Positions 55,867 through 64,000 of a stretch of 64,000 nucleotides of DNA are shown here, one piece after another. The first letter of the stretch is position 1, and every line of letters begins with the position of its first letter. The notes beneath the pieces are model-generated. The model was given only the letters and a program-made list of their open reading frames with translations. It searched no databases and was not told where the DNA came from. The stretch spans positions 11,455 to 75,454 of the forward strand of contig PATI01000004.1 in assembly GCA_002712335.1 (NCBI GenBank), read 5' to 3'. This stretch comes from Rhodospirillaceae bacterium (lineage in GTDB: Bacteria > Pseudomonadota > Alphaproteobacteria > MPNO01 > UBA2964). The translations under genes and the position numbers were made by a program.

Positions 55867-56748
55867 TTATTTTAATCCAGAAAGTAAGGCAGATTTACCC
55901 AAATAATCCTGTTTTGCAGACCAGTCCCCGGATTCTACCATAGCCAAGAACTCAACCAACATTAAATTAGTTAATGTTGGTTCTTCCAAATTAACAGTGT
56001 GACCAGTTCGAGGTAATATGCAAAGACCGGACCTTGGCAGGGTGCGTTTAAGAAATATCGATGGCTCAATGCACCAATCATCTTCATCACCCACCACAAC
56101 AAGAGCAGGAAGATTCACTTTAATAATTTGTTCCTCCAGATCATAAAGCGAAGGCCGCTTTCGTTGAACGCCCAACATTGTCAGGGCTGCACCCTCTTCG
56201 GAATGACTGGCCAAACGCTCCTTAAAAGCTTGCCACCCCTTCAAATCCTTGTTTTTAAATTGTTGTCTGAATACTCCATTTGCATACTGCTCAGCCATTG
56301 CCTCTGAGCCAATTTCACGATATTTCTCTGCTAACATTTCAGAGTCTTTGGCATAGGCATCCTGTTGATCCTTAGGTGCACCATATCCACATGATATCAA
56401 TGCAATAGATAGTGCATTTTCCGGATACAAGATTGCAAAATGAAGTGCCGCAAACGCTCCCATGGAACAACCCACAATATGCGCCGATTGCAGTGAATAC
56501 CCGTCCAGCACTGCCTTAATATCTTCCGCTGCAATTTTTTGCGAGTACTGTTCTGGTTCCTCGGGGACCCCTGAAGGCGGATATCCCCGCGCGTTAAAAG
56601 TTATACATTTATACCGCCTTGAAAGGGCTGCAATTTGCATCGACCAACTTTCAAGATTGTCAGCAAATTCATGCACAAAAATAATTGCAGGGCCTTTTCC
56701 ATGTGCTTCCGTGTATAGTTTTGTGCCATTTGTTTCAATGAAGGTCAT
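55867..56748 (-). CDS. Alpha/beta hydrolase
   Basis: A 293-residue alpha/beta hydrolase. The HEFADNLESW oxyanion region is followed by the nucleophile elbow GCSMGAF, then VVGDEDDWC with the Asp and TGHTVNLEE with the His. The ATG at 56748 is used; a TTG six bases upstream overlaps the SDR stop and is less likely. Members in similar contexts hydrolyse amides, esters or ring-opened products, for example in pyridine-type vitamin catabolism. Which applies here is unclear. Confidence 0.87.
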   Translation of the reverse strand: MTFIETNGTKLYTEAHGKGPAIIFVHEFADNLESWSMQIAALSRRYKCITFNARGYPPSGVPEEPEQYSQKIAAEDIKAVLDGYSLQSAHIVGCSMGAFAALHFAILYPENALSIALISCGYGAPKDQQDAYAKDSEMLAEKYREIGSEAMAEQYANGVFRQQFKNKDLKGWQAFKERLASHSEEGAALTMLGVQRKRPSLYDLEEQIIKVNLPALVVVGDEDDWCIEPSIFLKRTLPRSGLCILPRTGHTVNLEEPTLTNLMLVEFLAMVESGDWSAKQDYLGKSALLSGLK

Positions 56749-56750
56749 GC

Positions 56751-57539
56751 TCAAATGGCCTTTACTTGTCCACCGTCTATGTCAAAGGATGCACCCGTGA
56801 TATAGGTAGCCTTATTAGATGCGAGAAATACAACCATAGCTGCTAGCTCGTCTGGTTCTCCGTAGCGTTTTAAAACGGTTTCTGCTGTAAGTATGGCCGT
56901 AGCCTCTTTTACTGAGATGTTATCCTCCTTTGCTTTTTCCTCAGCGAGATAGATCATCCGGTCCGTGGCAAAAGGCCCAGGATTAACAACATTACATAAA
57001 ATACCATCCGGAGCGCCCTCCTCCGACAAGGCCTTACTAATATTTTGAAGTGCTGCATTAGAGAACCCCGCCGTAATTGCATGAGCGTGGGGTTGGCGAC
57101 CATGCGTACCTGCCATAAAGAGAATTCGGCCCCCTTTGCCAGTTGATTGCATTACCCCAAAAGCCTGCCGGGCTAATCTAATTTGTGCAAAAATTTTAGT
57201 CTCTGCTGCCTGACGCCACATATCATCTGTCATTTCGAGAAATGGCGCCGTTGCCGCCCCAGCCGAATTGGCAATCAGGACGTCCAGACCGTGTTTATCG
57301 GAAACCATCTCAATCATAGCAGTCGATTGTTCAGCTGATGTTACATCACATATACAGCCCTCAACAAGGCCGGGCGTTTCTTCATTTAATTTATTAATAG
57401 CGCGGTTGACCTTCTCTTCATTACGCCCCGAAAGCGTTACGATCGCCCCCTCTAACGCAAACATTCGCGCTATTGAATATCCTAAACCACTACTAGCTGC
57501 GCTGACGATTACTGATTTTTTATCGAGTCCTAAATCCAT
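56751..57539 (-). CDS. SDR family oxidoreductase
   Basis: A 262-residue SDR. The cofactor motif SAASSGLGYSIARMFALEG is an A-rich form of TGxxxGxG, NSAGAA follows, and the C-terminal YITGASFDIDGGQ is the FabG-like end. The usual catalytic Y-x3-K is not obvious: the expected region reads HAITAGFSNAAL with no Tyr, so catalysis may be altered. The ATG at 57539 follows a GCGGGG ribosome-binding sequence; the longer TTG start is rejected. It is mid-operon, between the aminotransferase and the hydrolase genes. Confidence 0.85.
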   Translation of the reverse strand: MDLGLDKKSVIVSAASSGLGYSIARMFALEGAIVTLSGRNEEKVNRAINKLNEETPGLVEGCICDVTSAEQSTAMIEMVSDKHGLDVLIANSAGAATAPFLEMTDDMWRQAAETKIFAQIRLARQAFGVMQSTGKGGRILFMAGTHGRQPHAHAITAGFSNAALQNISKALSEEGAPDGILCNVVNPGPFATDRMIYLAEEKAKEDNISVKEATAILTAETVLKRYGEPDELAAMVVFLASNKATYITGASFDIDGGQVKAI

Positions 57540-57574
57540 TATTTGCCCCGCTTTCAAATTCTATAATTATTTCA

Positions 57575-58705
57575 TTAATTTGTTATTGTACCCGCACATT
57601 TTTCAAAAACCCTCGGGAATTCATCACAAAAACGCTCGACCCAATTTTCGGGCACCGTTGTCGAAATTTTAAGAAATAAATCTTTCAAGGTTTCACTATG
57701 ATAGTCTGACGTTCGTATAAAAAACCCGCTTTTCAGCAGCTCATCAGCAATAGTATTTGCAGAGCACCCACTTTCCTGGCAGTCAACCGCCAAAAAATTT
57801 CCATTGGATGGATATACAACCGTTTCAAACCCCCCCAAAGTCCCCAGCATTTTTTGAATTGAATCCTGATTACGCCTTTGTATGCGGTTAACATCTTCCA
57901 TCCATTCACCCTTAACCTCGAATGCTGCTATTGCAGCGAGCTGCCCAAGAATATTTGAACCGAGGATGTTTGGCTGATCTTTAATTAAATGTGTGAACAA
58001 CATGTCATCGGCTACTATTGCGCCGGTCCTGAGACCCGCTATGCCGAGCCATTTACTAAAACTATAAGTCGTAATCGTTTTCTCAGGGTAAATGTCTCGT
58101 ACCAAATGATGATCGAAGGCAAAATCACGATAAGTGCAATCATGCACAATGAGAGCTCCGTGTTTCTTGGCGGTATGAGCAATTTCAATTATCTCCTCCA
58201 ATCCATAGCACGAACCAAGCGGGTTAAGCGGATCTATCAAATAAATAATAGCTTTTTCTGATTGAGATAGCTGACTATCAAGCGCCTTGGCATCGATTTT
58301 ATACTTTTTATTTTGATCATATATTGGAATTTGGGCGATTTTGGCCCCTTCATTCTGACTAAAATTTAAAGGCCATACCCAAGTGGGATCACTGGTGATC
58401 AGAGTGGTTTTCGTATTGCTTAAGCGCTTACACACAAGATACAGACCTTCAACAGCACCATCCGTAATGAGCACCTGCGTGCCATTAGAGACCTTATCAC
58501 CTAGTAAATCATTGAGTACTTGTTCGCGAAGTTTCTCCATGCCCTGGGGTGGAGCGTAAAGATTATAGCTCTGTTCATTTATACCTTTAAGAAGAGCTTC
58601 TTTTACCTTCGGATGCGCAGGCAAGTGGTTCGTATTCTGACCCATCCAAAATATGTCCTGAGACTTGTGTAAATCATCAAAACTTTGTGTCGTCTGAATT
58701 ACCAT
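57575..58705 (-). CDS. Class I/II (fold type I) aminotransferase
   Basis: A 376-residue PLP enzyme of the aspartate-aminotransferase fold. The PLP lysine is in TTYSFSKWLGIAGLRTG, the Asp that contacts the pyridine nitrogen fits IYLIDPLNPLGS or VHDCTYRD, and the C-terminal arginine lies in GFFIRTSDY. It could transaminate, or act as a C-S/C-C lyase of the same fold. It is directly downstream of the ABC permease (20 bases) and begins the catabolic half of the operon, which suggests that the imported compound or an early product has an amino group. Confidence 0.85.
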   Translation of the reverse strand: MVIQTTQSFDDLHKSQDIFWMGQNTNHLPAHPKVKEALLKGINEQSYNLYAPPQGMEKLREQVLNDLLGDKVSNGTQVLITDGAVEGLYLVCKRLSNTKTTLITSDPTWVWPLNFSQNEGAKIAQIPIYDQNKKYKIDAKALDSQLSQSEKAIIYLIDPLNPLGSCYGLEEIIEIAHTAKKHGALIVHDCTYRDFAFDHHLVRDIYPEKTITTYSFSKWLGIAGLRTGAIVADDMLFTHLIKDQPNILGSNILGQLAAIAAFEVKGEWMEDVNRIQRRNQDSIQKMLGTLGGFETVVYPSNGNFLAVDCQESGCSANTIADELLKSGFFIRTSDYHSETLKDLFLKISTTVPENWVERFCDEFPRVFEKCAGTITN

Positions 58706-58725
58706 TTTACAATTCTATAGCGTGC

Positions 58726-59526
58726 TTAGGAAGCCGAGACACCGGAGAATATTCGGAGAAAAATGAATTCAATACAAACGAGACCGGTGAATAAAATTAA
58801 ACCGACGATTAACAAAAAGGTTATCGCTGATAACGCTAGGGCAGTTTCAAGGCCAGAAGCGGCAAAGCTTATTAAATAACCAATTCCGGATTGAGCAGTT
58901 ACAAATTCACCAACAACAACCCCAATAATTGTAAGCGTAAGACCAATTCGCAATCCGGTAAAAATCAACGGCAAAGCGAAAGGCAAACGTACCGCAAAGA
59001 AAGTTTGCCAACGACCGGCTGTGAGTGACTGGCAAAGTTTTAAATATGTATCTCCTGTATTAAGGAGCCCTGTAGAGGAAGCGACAACAATTGGAAATAA
59101 TGAAAGGCACATCCCGTAAGCCAAGCGGGCCTCGGTCCCTACACCAAACCATAGTATAAACAAGGGAGCGAGAGCGATAGTGGGTATCAGGTTGAATAAC
59201 ACAAGGTTAGGAAAAATTGCCCGACGGGCGAAATAAGAAATTGTTATTAGACAGGAGACCGAAAGCCCTAAAATTGTAGAAAAAATAAATGCTAAAAAAC
59301 ACTCGTAAAGTGTTCCCAAGGCATGACCCCACATAAAATTACGTTGTGCAATGAAGAGGGCAACAACATCCCCAGGCGGCGGCAGGATTACCGTAGGCAC
59401 AAACTTTTGATCAACCAAATGTTGCCAGAAAAAAACAACGAGAGAAAAAAAAGCGATTGGAAGAATTATTTGCCGGGCATTGGCAAATAAATTGGATCGC
59501 GCTTTACTCAAAAATAATTCTAGCAT
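58726..59526 (-). CDS. ABC transporter permease (NMT1/THI5, TauC/SsuC type), second copy
   Basis: A 266-residue permease with about six membrane segments. The ATPase-contacting EAA-type loop near the middle reads LKLCQSLTAGRWQTFFAVRLPFALPLIFTGLRIG. It is the second of two related permeases in the operon, so the pair probably forms a heterodimer. It lies 35 bases after the first permease gene. Confidence 0.9.
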   Translation of the reverse strand: MLELFLSKARSNLFANARQIILPIAFFSLVVFFWQHLVDQKFVPTVILPPPGDVVALFIAQRNFMWGHALGTLYECFLAFIFSTILGLSVSCLITISYFARRAIFPNLVLFNLIPTIALAPLFILWFGVGTEARLAYGMCLSLFPIVVASSTGLLNTGDTYLKLCQSLTAGRWQTFFAVRLPFALPLIFTGLRIGLTLTIIGVVVGEFVTAQSGIGYLISFAASGLETALALSAITFLLIVGLILFTGLVCIEFIFLRIFSGVSAS

Positions 59527-59561
59527 TTCTCTGTTCGATGTCTTTCTTAAATATTTTTCAT

Positions 59562-60347
59562 TTATTTATTGCCAAACCAAATCTGTAGTCGATAGCTGGC
59601 GAAAGCTATCAAAGAATAGAAGAAGAGACCCACAATACACAAAAACAAAACTGTCGCCAGCATCAGGTCCGTTTGCAGCTTTCCAAATGCAACTAAAATT
59701 AAAAATCCAAGCCCCTGTGAGGAAGTAATAAACTCACCTACAATCACTCCGATCATAGCCATTGTAATACTCATCTTCATGGCACTTATCAGATAAGGTA
59801 GCGCAAAAGGGAACCTCACCAGAAATAGTGTCTGTAATTTTGAAGCGGTCAGAGACTCGCATAGTTTCAAAAGGGATGGATCGGTATTCTTAAGGCCGGC
59901 TGTCATACTGATAATGATAGGAAAAATACTAATAAAAACCGCAAAACCCAGCCGCGACTCAAATTCAATGCCAAGCCAAAGAACAAACATCGGAGCCCAA
60001 GCTATTTTAGGGACAATTTGAAATCCCACTATATTGGGATAAAGAGCCTCCTTGGCCCACGTCGACCACGTCATCAAAAGCGCCAGTGTAAGCCCTATAA
60101 CACTGGCAAGCAGGAAACCACCAAGTGCAACCGAGGCGGTTGGCAGAATATTCTTAATTAAAAGGTCCCAGTTATCAAATATTGCAATAACTATCGCGCT
60201 AGGTCTTGGCAGAATAGACTTTGGATAATTTGTGTACCAAACAACAAATTCCCAAATGGCGATAACTGTAAAAAATAATAAAAACGGGAGAAAGCCGTCA
60301 CGAACAGCCGTTAAAACTCTATTTTGGGGATTTGGCAAAGCACTCAT
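59562..60347 (-). CDS. ABC transporter permease (NMT1/THI5, TauC/SsuC type), first copy
   Basis: A 261-residue permease resembling the one downstream throughout, with about six spans and an EAA-type loop SLTASKLQTLFLVRFPFALPYLISA. Most TauC/SsuC/ThiX-type systems carry one permease gene; two are present here. It follows the ATPase gene after 19 bases. Confidence 0.9.
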   Translation of the reverse strand: MSALPNPQNRVLTAVRDGFLPFLLFFTVIAIWEFVVWYTNYPKSILPRPSAIVIAIFDNWDLLIKNILPTASVALGGFLLASVIGLTLALLMTWSTWAKEALYPNIVGFQIVPKIAWAPMFVLWLGIEFESRLGFAVFISIFPIIISMTAGLKNTDPSLLKLCESLTASKLQTLFLVRFPFALPYLISAMKMSITMAMIGVIVGEFITSSQGLGFLILVAFGKLQTDLMLATVLFLCIVGLFFYSLIAFASYRLQIWFGNK

Positions 60348-60366
60348 TACTGTATTTCTTCAACTA

Positions 60367-61167
60367 TTAATGCTGCGAGTCAATTTTGCCACGCAAATAG
60401 GCACAAATTTTGTTGAACTCCGGTGTTTCAACAAGTGAGAAATCTCGGGGCCGGTCAAATGGAACCTCCAAGTTTTCAATAATTCTTCCTGGCCGTGCAC
60501 TCATAACCAACACTCGGTCAGAAAGAAACACCGCCTCTCTTATACTGTGGGTTACAAAAAGACCGGTTTTTTTGAATTCCTGCCATAAGTCCATTAGGAC
60601 CTGATTCATTTCATCCCGAGTTATCGCATCAAGCGCACTGAATGGTTCATCCATCAGAAGGAGGGTCGGATCATAGAGAAGAGCTCTACAAATCGCCACA
60701 CGCTGTTTCATTCCTCCAGAAAGCTGAGCGGGCTTCTTATCCAAAAATTGGTCTAAGCCAACTCGGCATAAGAGATCCTCCGCTATGGACAAATATTTTT
60801 TTCGGTCTCTCTTCAGGATCTTAACAGGAAACAAAACGTTCTCGAGTGAAGTCTTCCAAGGTAGGAGCGTTGGGTCTTGGAACATCAACCCAATATCTTC
60901 CCGAGGCTTAACCATTGATTCGCCTCCAATTGAAACACTGCCCTTAGTGGGATGCTCTAGACCGGCGATCATCATTAAAAGAGTGCTTTTTCCGCACCCG
61001 CTAGGGCCCAAAAGCGATACAAACTCACCCTCAGCAACGCTGCAGTCTATATGCTCAAGGGCAACGGTCTGATTAGGGCCGGGATTAAAAATCTTTTGGA
61101 TGCCGTCCGCGTGAACATAAGCCTTGGACTCCGTAACAACTTCGATTTTACCAGATGATTCAGACAT
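60367..61167 (-). CDS. ABC transporter ATP-binding protein (TauB/SsuB/ThiZ type)
   Basis: A 266-residue ATPase of the nitrate/sulfonate/taurine importer group. Walker A is GPSGCGKSTLLMMIAG, the signature is LSGGMKQRVAICRALL, Walker B is LLLMDEPFSALD, and TGLFVTHSIREAVFL contains the switch His. It works with the two permeases and the NMT1-type binding protein encoded just upstream. Confidence 0.93.
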   Translation of the reverse strand: MSESSGKIEVVTESKAYVHADGIQKIFNPGPNQTVALEHIDCSVAEGEFVSLLGPSGCGKSTLLMMIAGLEHPTKGSVSIGGESMVKPREDIGLMFQDPTLLPWKTSLENVLFPVKILKRDRKKYLSIAEDLLCRVGLDQFLDKKPAQLSGGMKQRVAICRALLYDPTLLLMDEPFSALDAITRDEMNQVLMDLWQEFKKTGLFVTHSIREAVFLSDRVLVMSARPGRIIENLEVPFDRPRDFSLVETPEFNKICAYLRGKIDSQH

Positions 61168-61234
61168 TTTTACGCACCACCCAAGAGTTTGCAGCTAAAT
61201 AAATTTTTGAACACGCGGACGACCCCCTTAAATA

Positions 61235-62353
61235 TTAACCGAGAGCCTTTGCCCCAGGCGCACCAAGTTTTTTGATAAGCGCTAACTCTTTTCCACTTAT
61301 CTTATATTTATTGTCGACCATTTGGTCGAGGTGCATAATTTTGCTTAAATTAGGAGCGGGATCACCCGGTTTCCCAAGATTCTTAACAACCAGATCAACC
61401 ATTCTCTGATATTTCGCCGGATCAACACTACCTAAGCCTGTAGAGGTAATTTCCGGGGTCGTCATAATATAGGTGTAAAGATCAATTTCAATCTCAAATT
61501 GCTTGCGCTTTGAAGCTGTTATTCCTGCTTCTGGCACCGCCTTGAAGAAAATTTCTTTCGCTTCTTCATGGTTGGTCATGTAGTACTTGATACCTTCCAT
61601 GATAGCCTCGGTCATATCAGCACAAAGTGTCTTTTCTTTGGCATACATTTGAGGCTGTGTAATCAACATATAACCGTAAAAAGGCATGTTGAAATCTTTA
61701 TAAAGGAAAGTACCAACATTGTAGCCTTTGTTGACAACATCGGGAACCACTGATGAAGCAAAACAGGAAATGAAGTCCACTTTTTTCTGAAGCATTACCC
61801 CGGTTCTGATCTTATTATCCACTTGAACCACGTTAACTTTAGACCAATCGAATCCTGCATTTTTTGCAAATAGTGGCAAGAACGGGTATTCACCTGATTT
61901 CACAACAGAACCACATTTTTTTCCTTCGAGATCTTTTGGTGTCTTGATACCAGAATCTTTTAAGAAGACGGTCCCCATTGCTGAACTGTAGCTGCAACAA
62001 GCGAGGTAAGCCAAATCAATGCCCCTAACCGTTTGCAACGAAGCAGTCGGTGCGGAAGAAATTCCGAAGTTAAATTTTCCTTGACCTATTGCTTGTGCAG
62101 ATGCGGTCGAACCGAAACCACGACTGATTTTGACATCTAGTCCACGTTTTTTGAAAAACCCCTTGGCTGCTGTCGTATAGATCCATGCACTTCCTCCATT
62201 AGGAATCCATGACTGAGTAAAAGTTACTTCTTTTAGAGATTTAGCAAATGCCATTGGTGCAACACCACTCGCTAAAATAGAAGCCATACCGACGCCGGTG
62301 CCCTTAACAAACTTCCGACGGCTGACCCCTTTTGATGCTTTCTTTTTATCCAT
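61235..62353 (-). CDS. ABC transporter substrate-binding protein (NMT1/THI5-like), Tat-exported
   Basis: A 372-residue periplasmic binding protein of the NMT1/SsuA/THI5-like fold. A twin-arginine signal is plain: SRRKFVKG with R12-R13, then a hydrophobic stretch ending near PMAFA. The mature part has FTQSWIPNGGSAWIYTTAAKG and RGFGSTASAQAIGQGKFNFG, typical for this family. Known ligands include hydroxymethylpyrimidine derivatives, sulfonates, nitrate and aromatic acids; this one is unknown. The ATG at 62353 follows AGAGGG; a TTG 27 bases upstream is less likely. It is first in the operon, about 77 bases downstream of the predicted sigma-54 start site. Confidence 0.9.
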   Translation of the reverse strand: MDKKKASKGVSRRKFVKGTGVGMASILASGVAPMAFAKSLKEVTFTQSWIPNGGSAWIYTTAAKGFFKKRGLDVKISRGFGSTASAQAIGQGKFNFGISSAPTASLQTVRGIDLAYLACCSYSSAMGTVFLKDSGIKTPKDLEGKKCGSVVKSGEYPFLPLFAKNAGFDWSKVNVVQVDNKIRTGVMLQKKVDFISCFASSVVPDVVNKGYNVGTFLYKDFNMPFYGYMLITQPQMYAKEKTLCADMTEAIMEGIKYYMTNHEEAKEIFFKAVPEAGITASKRKQFEIEIDLYTYIMTTPEITSTGLGSVDPAKYQRMVDLVVKNLGKPGDPAPNLSKIMHLDQMVDNKYKISGKELALIKKLGAPGAKALG

Positions 62354-62441
62354 AATTTTGTTTTTCCCTCTAATTTTCAATTAAATATAACTTTATCAAC
62401 GTTGAACGCCAAAATCGATGACACCCTACAAATATAAAACA

Positions 62442-62457
62442 TGCAAGACGCGTGCCA
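62442..62457 (-). promoter_or_regulatory. Sigma-54 (RpoN) -24/-12 promoter
   Basis: Read on the minus strand this is TGGCACGCGTCTTGCA, a full match to the consensus TGGCACG-N4-TTGCW. Transcription would start near 62430 and enter the NMT1-type ABC operon. The -24 element is also part of a short palindrome (TGCCA-AAG-TGGCA on the plus strand). RpoN control needs an enhancer-binding activator; none is encoded in the window. Confidence 0.75.
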
Positions 62458-62491
62458 AAGTGGCATTAATTACACAAATCAAAATGCAAGG

Positions 62492-62521
62492 TTTTATTCT
62501 AAAAGTCCCCCTCGAATAAAA
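62492..62521. repeat. Inverted repeat upstream of the sigma-54 promoter
   Basis: TTTTATTC (62492-62499) and GAATAAAA (62514-62521) are perfect inverted copies with a 14-base spacer. They lie about 60-90 bases upstream of the predicted start site, a usual location for an activator site. The rest of the 62354-62689 gap holds nothing else that I can recognise. Confidence 0.4.
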
Positions 62522-62689
62522 CACTGACCCGATTGAAGCATTTCGGTAGAAAACAAACAACCCAAGAGAACTCTCTTATTGTCATTAAAATAGTTTTCAG
62601 CGATTAGTAACACTTTAAATGTCTGAGAAGGTAACATTATGCCCAATATTTAAGCAGGATTTAGCAACTTTTAGAACTAGTGTACATGT

Positions 62690-62765
62690 TGGTGGAGGTA
62701 AGCGGATTCGAACCGCTGACCTTCTGATTGCGAACCAGACGCTCTCCCAACTGAGCTATACCCCC
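62690..62765 (-). tRNA. tRNA-Ala(CGC)
   Basis: A full cloverleaf on the minus strand: acceptor GGGGGTA/TACCTCC containing the G3-U70 wobble that identifies alanine tRNA, D-arm GCTC/GAGC, anticodon loop TTCGCAA (anticodon CGC), and a TTCGAAT T-loop. The discriminator is A and CCA is encoded (62690-62692), unlike the tRNA-Arg in this window. Confidence 0.96.
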
Positions 62766-62920
62766 TGCCAATAATTGGAAAATGACGTAAGACAATGATC
62801 TATGTCAAGAAATCGTCAGCGTAGTCATCAAGCTAATCTTGAATTGGTGCAATTGGATGTTTAGATTTGTTTTAATTATACGTTTTTTTATTTATAAACC
62901 AAACAAGGAGATCCGTAACT

Positions 62921-63223
62921 ATGATCATCATCGACCCTCTAATTCGTGTCGCGATCATAGCGGTAGATCTTTATATTTGGATTATCATAATAGGTGCAAT
63001 TTTAAGTTGGCTTGTAGCATTTAACATTATTAATACGTCTAATAGTCTAGTGTATACTATAGCCGACTTTTTATACAGAATTACCGAGCCAGCCCTAAGA
63101 CCGATTCGCCGGCTCATGCCAAATTTTGGAGGCATCGATATTTCACCAGTTATACTAATTCTAGGTCTGGTATTTCTTCAGATGGTTTTAGGTAATATCC
63201 ACAATGCACTAATAACTGGCTAA
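62921..63223 (+). CDS. yggT: YggT family membrane protein
   Basis: A 100-residue membrane protein with two hydrophobic segments. LYIWIIIIGAILSWLVAFNIIN is the first, then the conserved YRITEPALRPIRRLMPNFGGIDISPVI, and the second span follows. YggT proteins are linked to osmotic and division functions, but the role is not settled. AAGGAGAT precedes the ATG at 62921. It is 28 bases before folD, an order often seen in alphaproteobacteria. Confidence 0.93.
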   Translation: MIIIDPLIRVAIIAVDLYIWIIIIGAILSWLVAFNIINTSNSLVYTIADFLYRITEPALRPIRRLMPNFGGIDISPVILILGLVFLQMVLGNIHNALITG

Positions 63224-63251
63224 AAAGCCTAAAATGTTAGGATACCCCCAA

Positions 63252-64000
63252 ATGGCCGATGCTTTTATTATTGACGGCAAAAAGTTTTCAGCACAGCTTC
63301 AGGAAGATATTAAGCGACGCACAAATATTTTGAAAGAAGAACACAAAATTATTCCGGGCCTCGCAACTGTACTAGTTGGGGAGGATCCAGCTAGCGAAGT
63401 TTATGTAAAAAATAAGGAAAAAAGAATAACCGAGGTGGGCATGGTTTCCTATGGTAAGCGCCTACCCATAGATATCTCGGAAGAAGATTTATTAGCTGTA
63501 ATAGGCACGCTCAATAAAAATCCCGATATAAATGGTATTTTAGTACAGCTGCCATTACCTAACCAAATTTTTGAAAAAAATATTATCGCAAGTATTAGTG
63601 CCCACAAGGATGTTGACGGCTTCCATCCCTTGAATGTCGGCACCCTTTCAAATGGCAACGAAGGGCTAGTACCTTGTACACCTCGGGGCTGTATGATCCT
63701 AATTGATAGTGTCTGTAAAGACCTTACTTCCAAAACTGCTGTCATAGTTGGTAGATCGAATATTGTGGGAAAACCATTAGCCCAATTACTGCTCAGCGCC
63801 AATTGTACAGTCACAGTCGCTCATTCTCATACAAAAGACCTACCAGATCTTTGCCGCACAGCCGATATTTTAATTGCAGCCGCCGGCCAGCCAGAGATGA
63901 TAAAGGGTGATTGGATCAAACCAAAAGCCATCGTAATTGACGTCGGAATTAATCGAAAAAAAACTCAGAATGGAACAAACCGATTGGTTGGTGATGTAGA
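63252..64000 (+). CDS. folD: Bifunctional methylenetetrahydrofolate dehydrogenase/cyclohydrolase (truncated by window edge)
   Basis: An open frame from the ATG at 63252 to the right edge gives 249 residues of FolD, normally about 290. Family marks are VGEDPASEVYVKNKEK with the catalytic Lys, GILVQLPLP, DVDGFHP, PCTPRGCM, and the NADP-binding VIVGRSNIVGKPLAQLL. It interconverts 5,10-methylene-, methenyl- and 10-formyl-tetrahydrofolate. An AGGA nine bases before this ATG makes it a better start than an in-frame ATG 18 bases upstream. Confidence 0.96.
   Translation, partial: MADAFIIDGKKFSAQLQEDIKRRTNILKEEHKIIPGLATVLVGEDPASEVYVKNKEKRITEVGMVSYGKRLPIDISEEDLLAVIGTLNKNPDINGILVQLPLPNQIFEKNIIASISAHKDVDGFHPLNVGTLSNGNEGLVPCTPRGCMILIDSVCKDLTSKTAVIVGRSNIVGKPLAQLLLSANCTVTVAHSHTKDLPDLCRTADILIAAAGQPEMIKGDWIKPKAIVIDVGINRKKTQNGTNRLVGDV

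Noticed and set aside
62354..62689. TPP riboswitch for the NMT1/THI5-type ABC operon
   Set aside because: I looked for the conserved aptamer segments because of the THI5-like binding protein and found none in this gap; the sigma-54 match is the only clear signal.

Overview
This window reads as a chromosomal segment of an AT-rich alphaproteobacterium, probably an uncultured, marine, Rhodospirillales-like lineage. That placement is inferred from gene content and order: a System I cytochrome c maturation operon, CarD next to a seven-iron ferredoxin, TerB-like, S4 and SUV3-type helicase genes in a row, an aconitase A, a YggT-FolD pair, and many transporters for organic solutes. No phage, insertion sequence or CRISPR array was seen.

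Layout: (1) 1-9.2 kb holds the end of an M24 peptidase-fold gene, then a divergent F420 locus. On the minus strand lie two tandem octopine/nopaline-dehydrogenase-like genes and an LLM-family oxidoreductase. On the plus strand lies a complete coenzyme F420 set: fbiC (CofG-CofH fusion), an F420:NADP reductase, cofE, cofD and cofC. (2) 9.2-13.6 kb holds two MFS transporters, a small cupin and a VanA-like Rieske oxygenase. (3) 13.7-17.1 kb is a cobalamin riboswitch, a BtuB-like receptor and a TonB gene broken by one in-frame TGA. (4) 17.2-22.8 kb is a membrane-lipid cluster: FAD oxidoreductase, DUF1365, CFA-synthase-like methyltransferase, MFS and SDR. (5) 23-35 kb has tRNA-Arg(CCT), queC, a sulfatase, a PagL-like lipid A deacylase, prolyl aminopeptidase, CarD, ferredoxin, TerB, an S4 protein, a helicase, HtpG and an MBL hydrolase. 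(6) 35-45 kb has a branched-chain-amino-acid-type ABC transporter preceded by a TPP riboswitch, then deacetylase-fold, YciI and TauD-like genes and aconitase. (7) 45.5-52.3 kb is ccmABCDEFGHI. (8) 52.3-62.5 kb is a ten-gene minus-strand unit: an NMT1/THI5-type ABC transporter, an aminotransferase, an SDR, an alpha/beta hydrolase, an M20 carbamoylase-like enzyme, a cyclic amidohydrolase and an extradiol-type dioxygenase. A sequence matching the sigma-54 consensus lies in front of it. (9) tRNA-Ala(CGC), yggT and a truncated folD close the window.

The most interesting systems are the putative RpoN-controlled operon for uptake and breakdown of an unidentified nitrogenous, possibly aromatic, compound; the TPP-riboswitch-controlled Liv-type transporter; and the compact F420 pathway, whose CofE lacks the reductase domain found in mycobacterial FbiB. 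A possible structured RNA lies in the acnA-ccmA gap.
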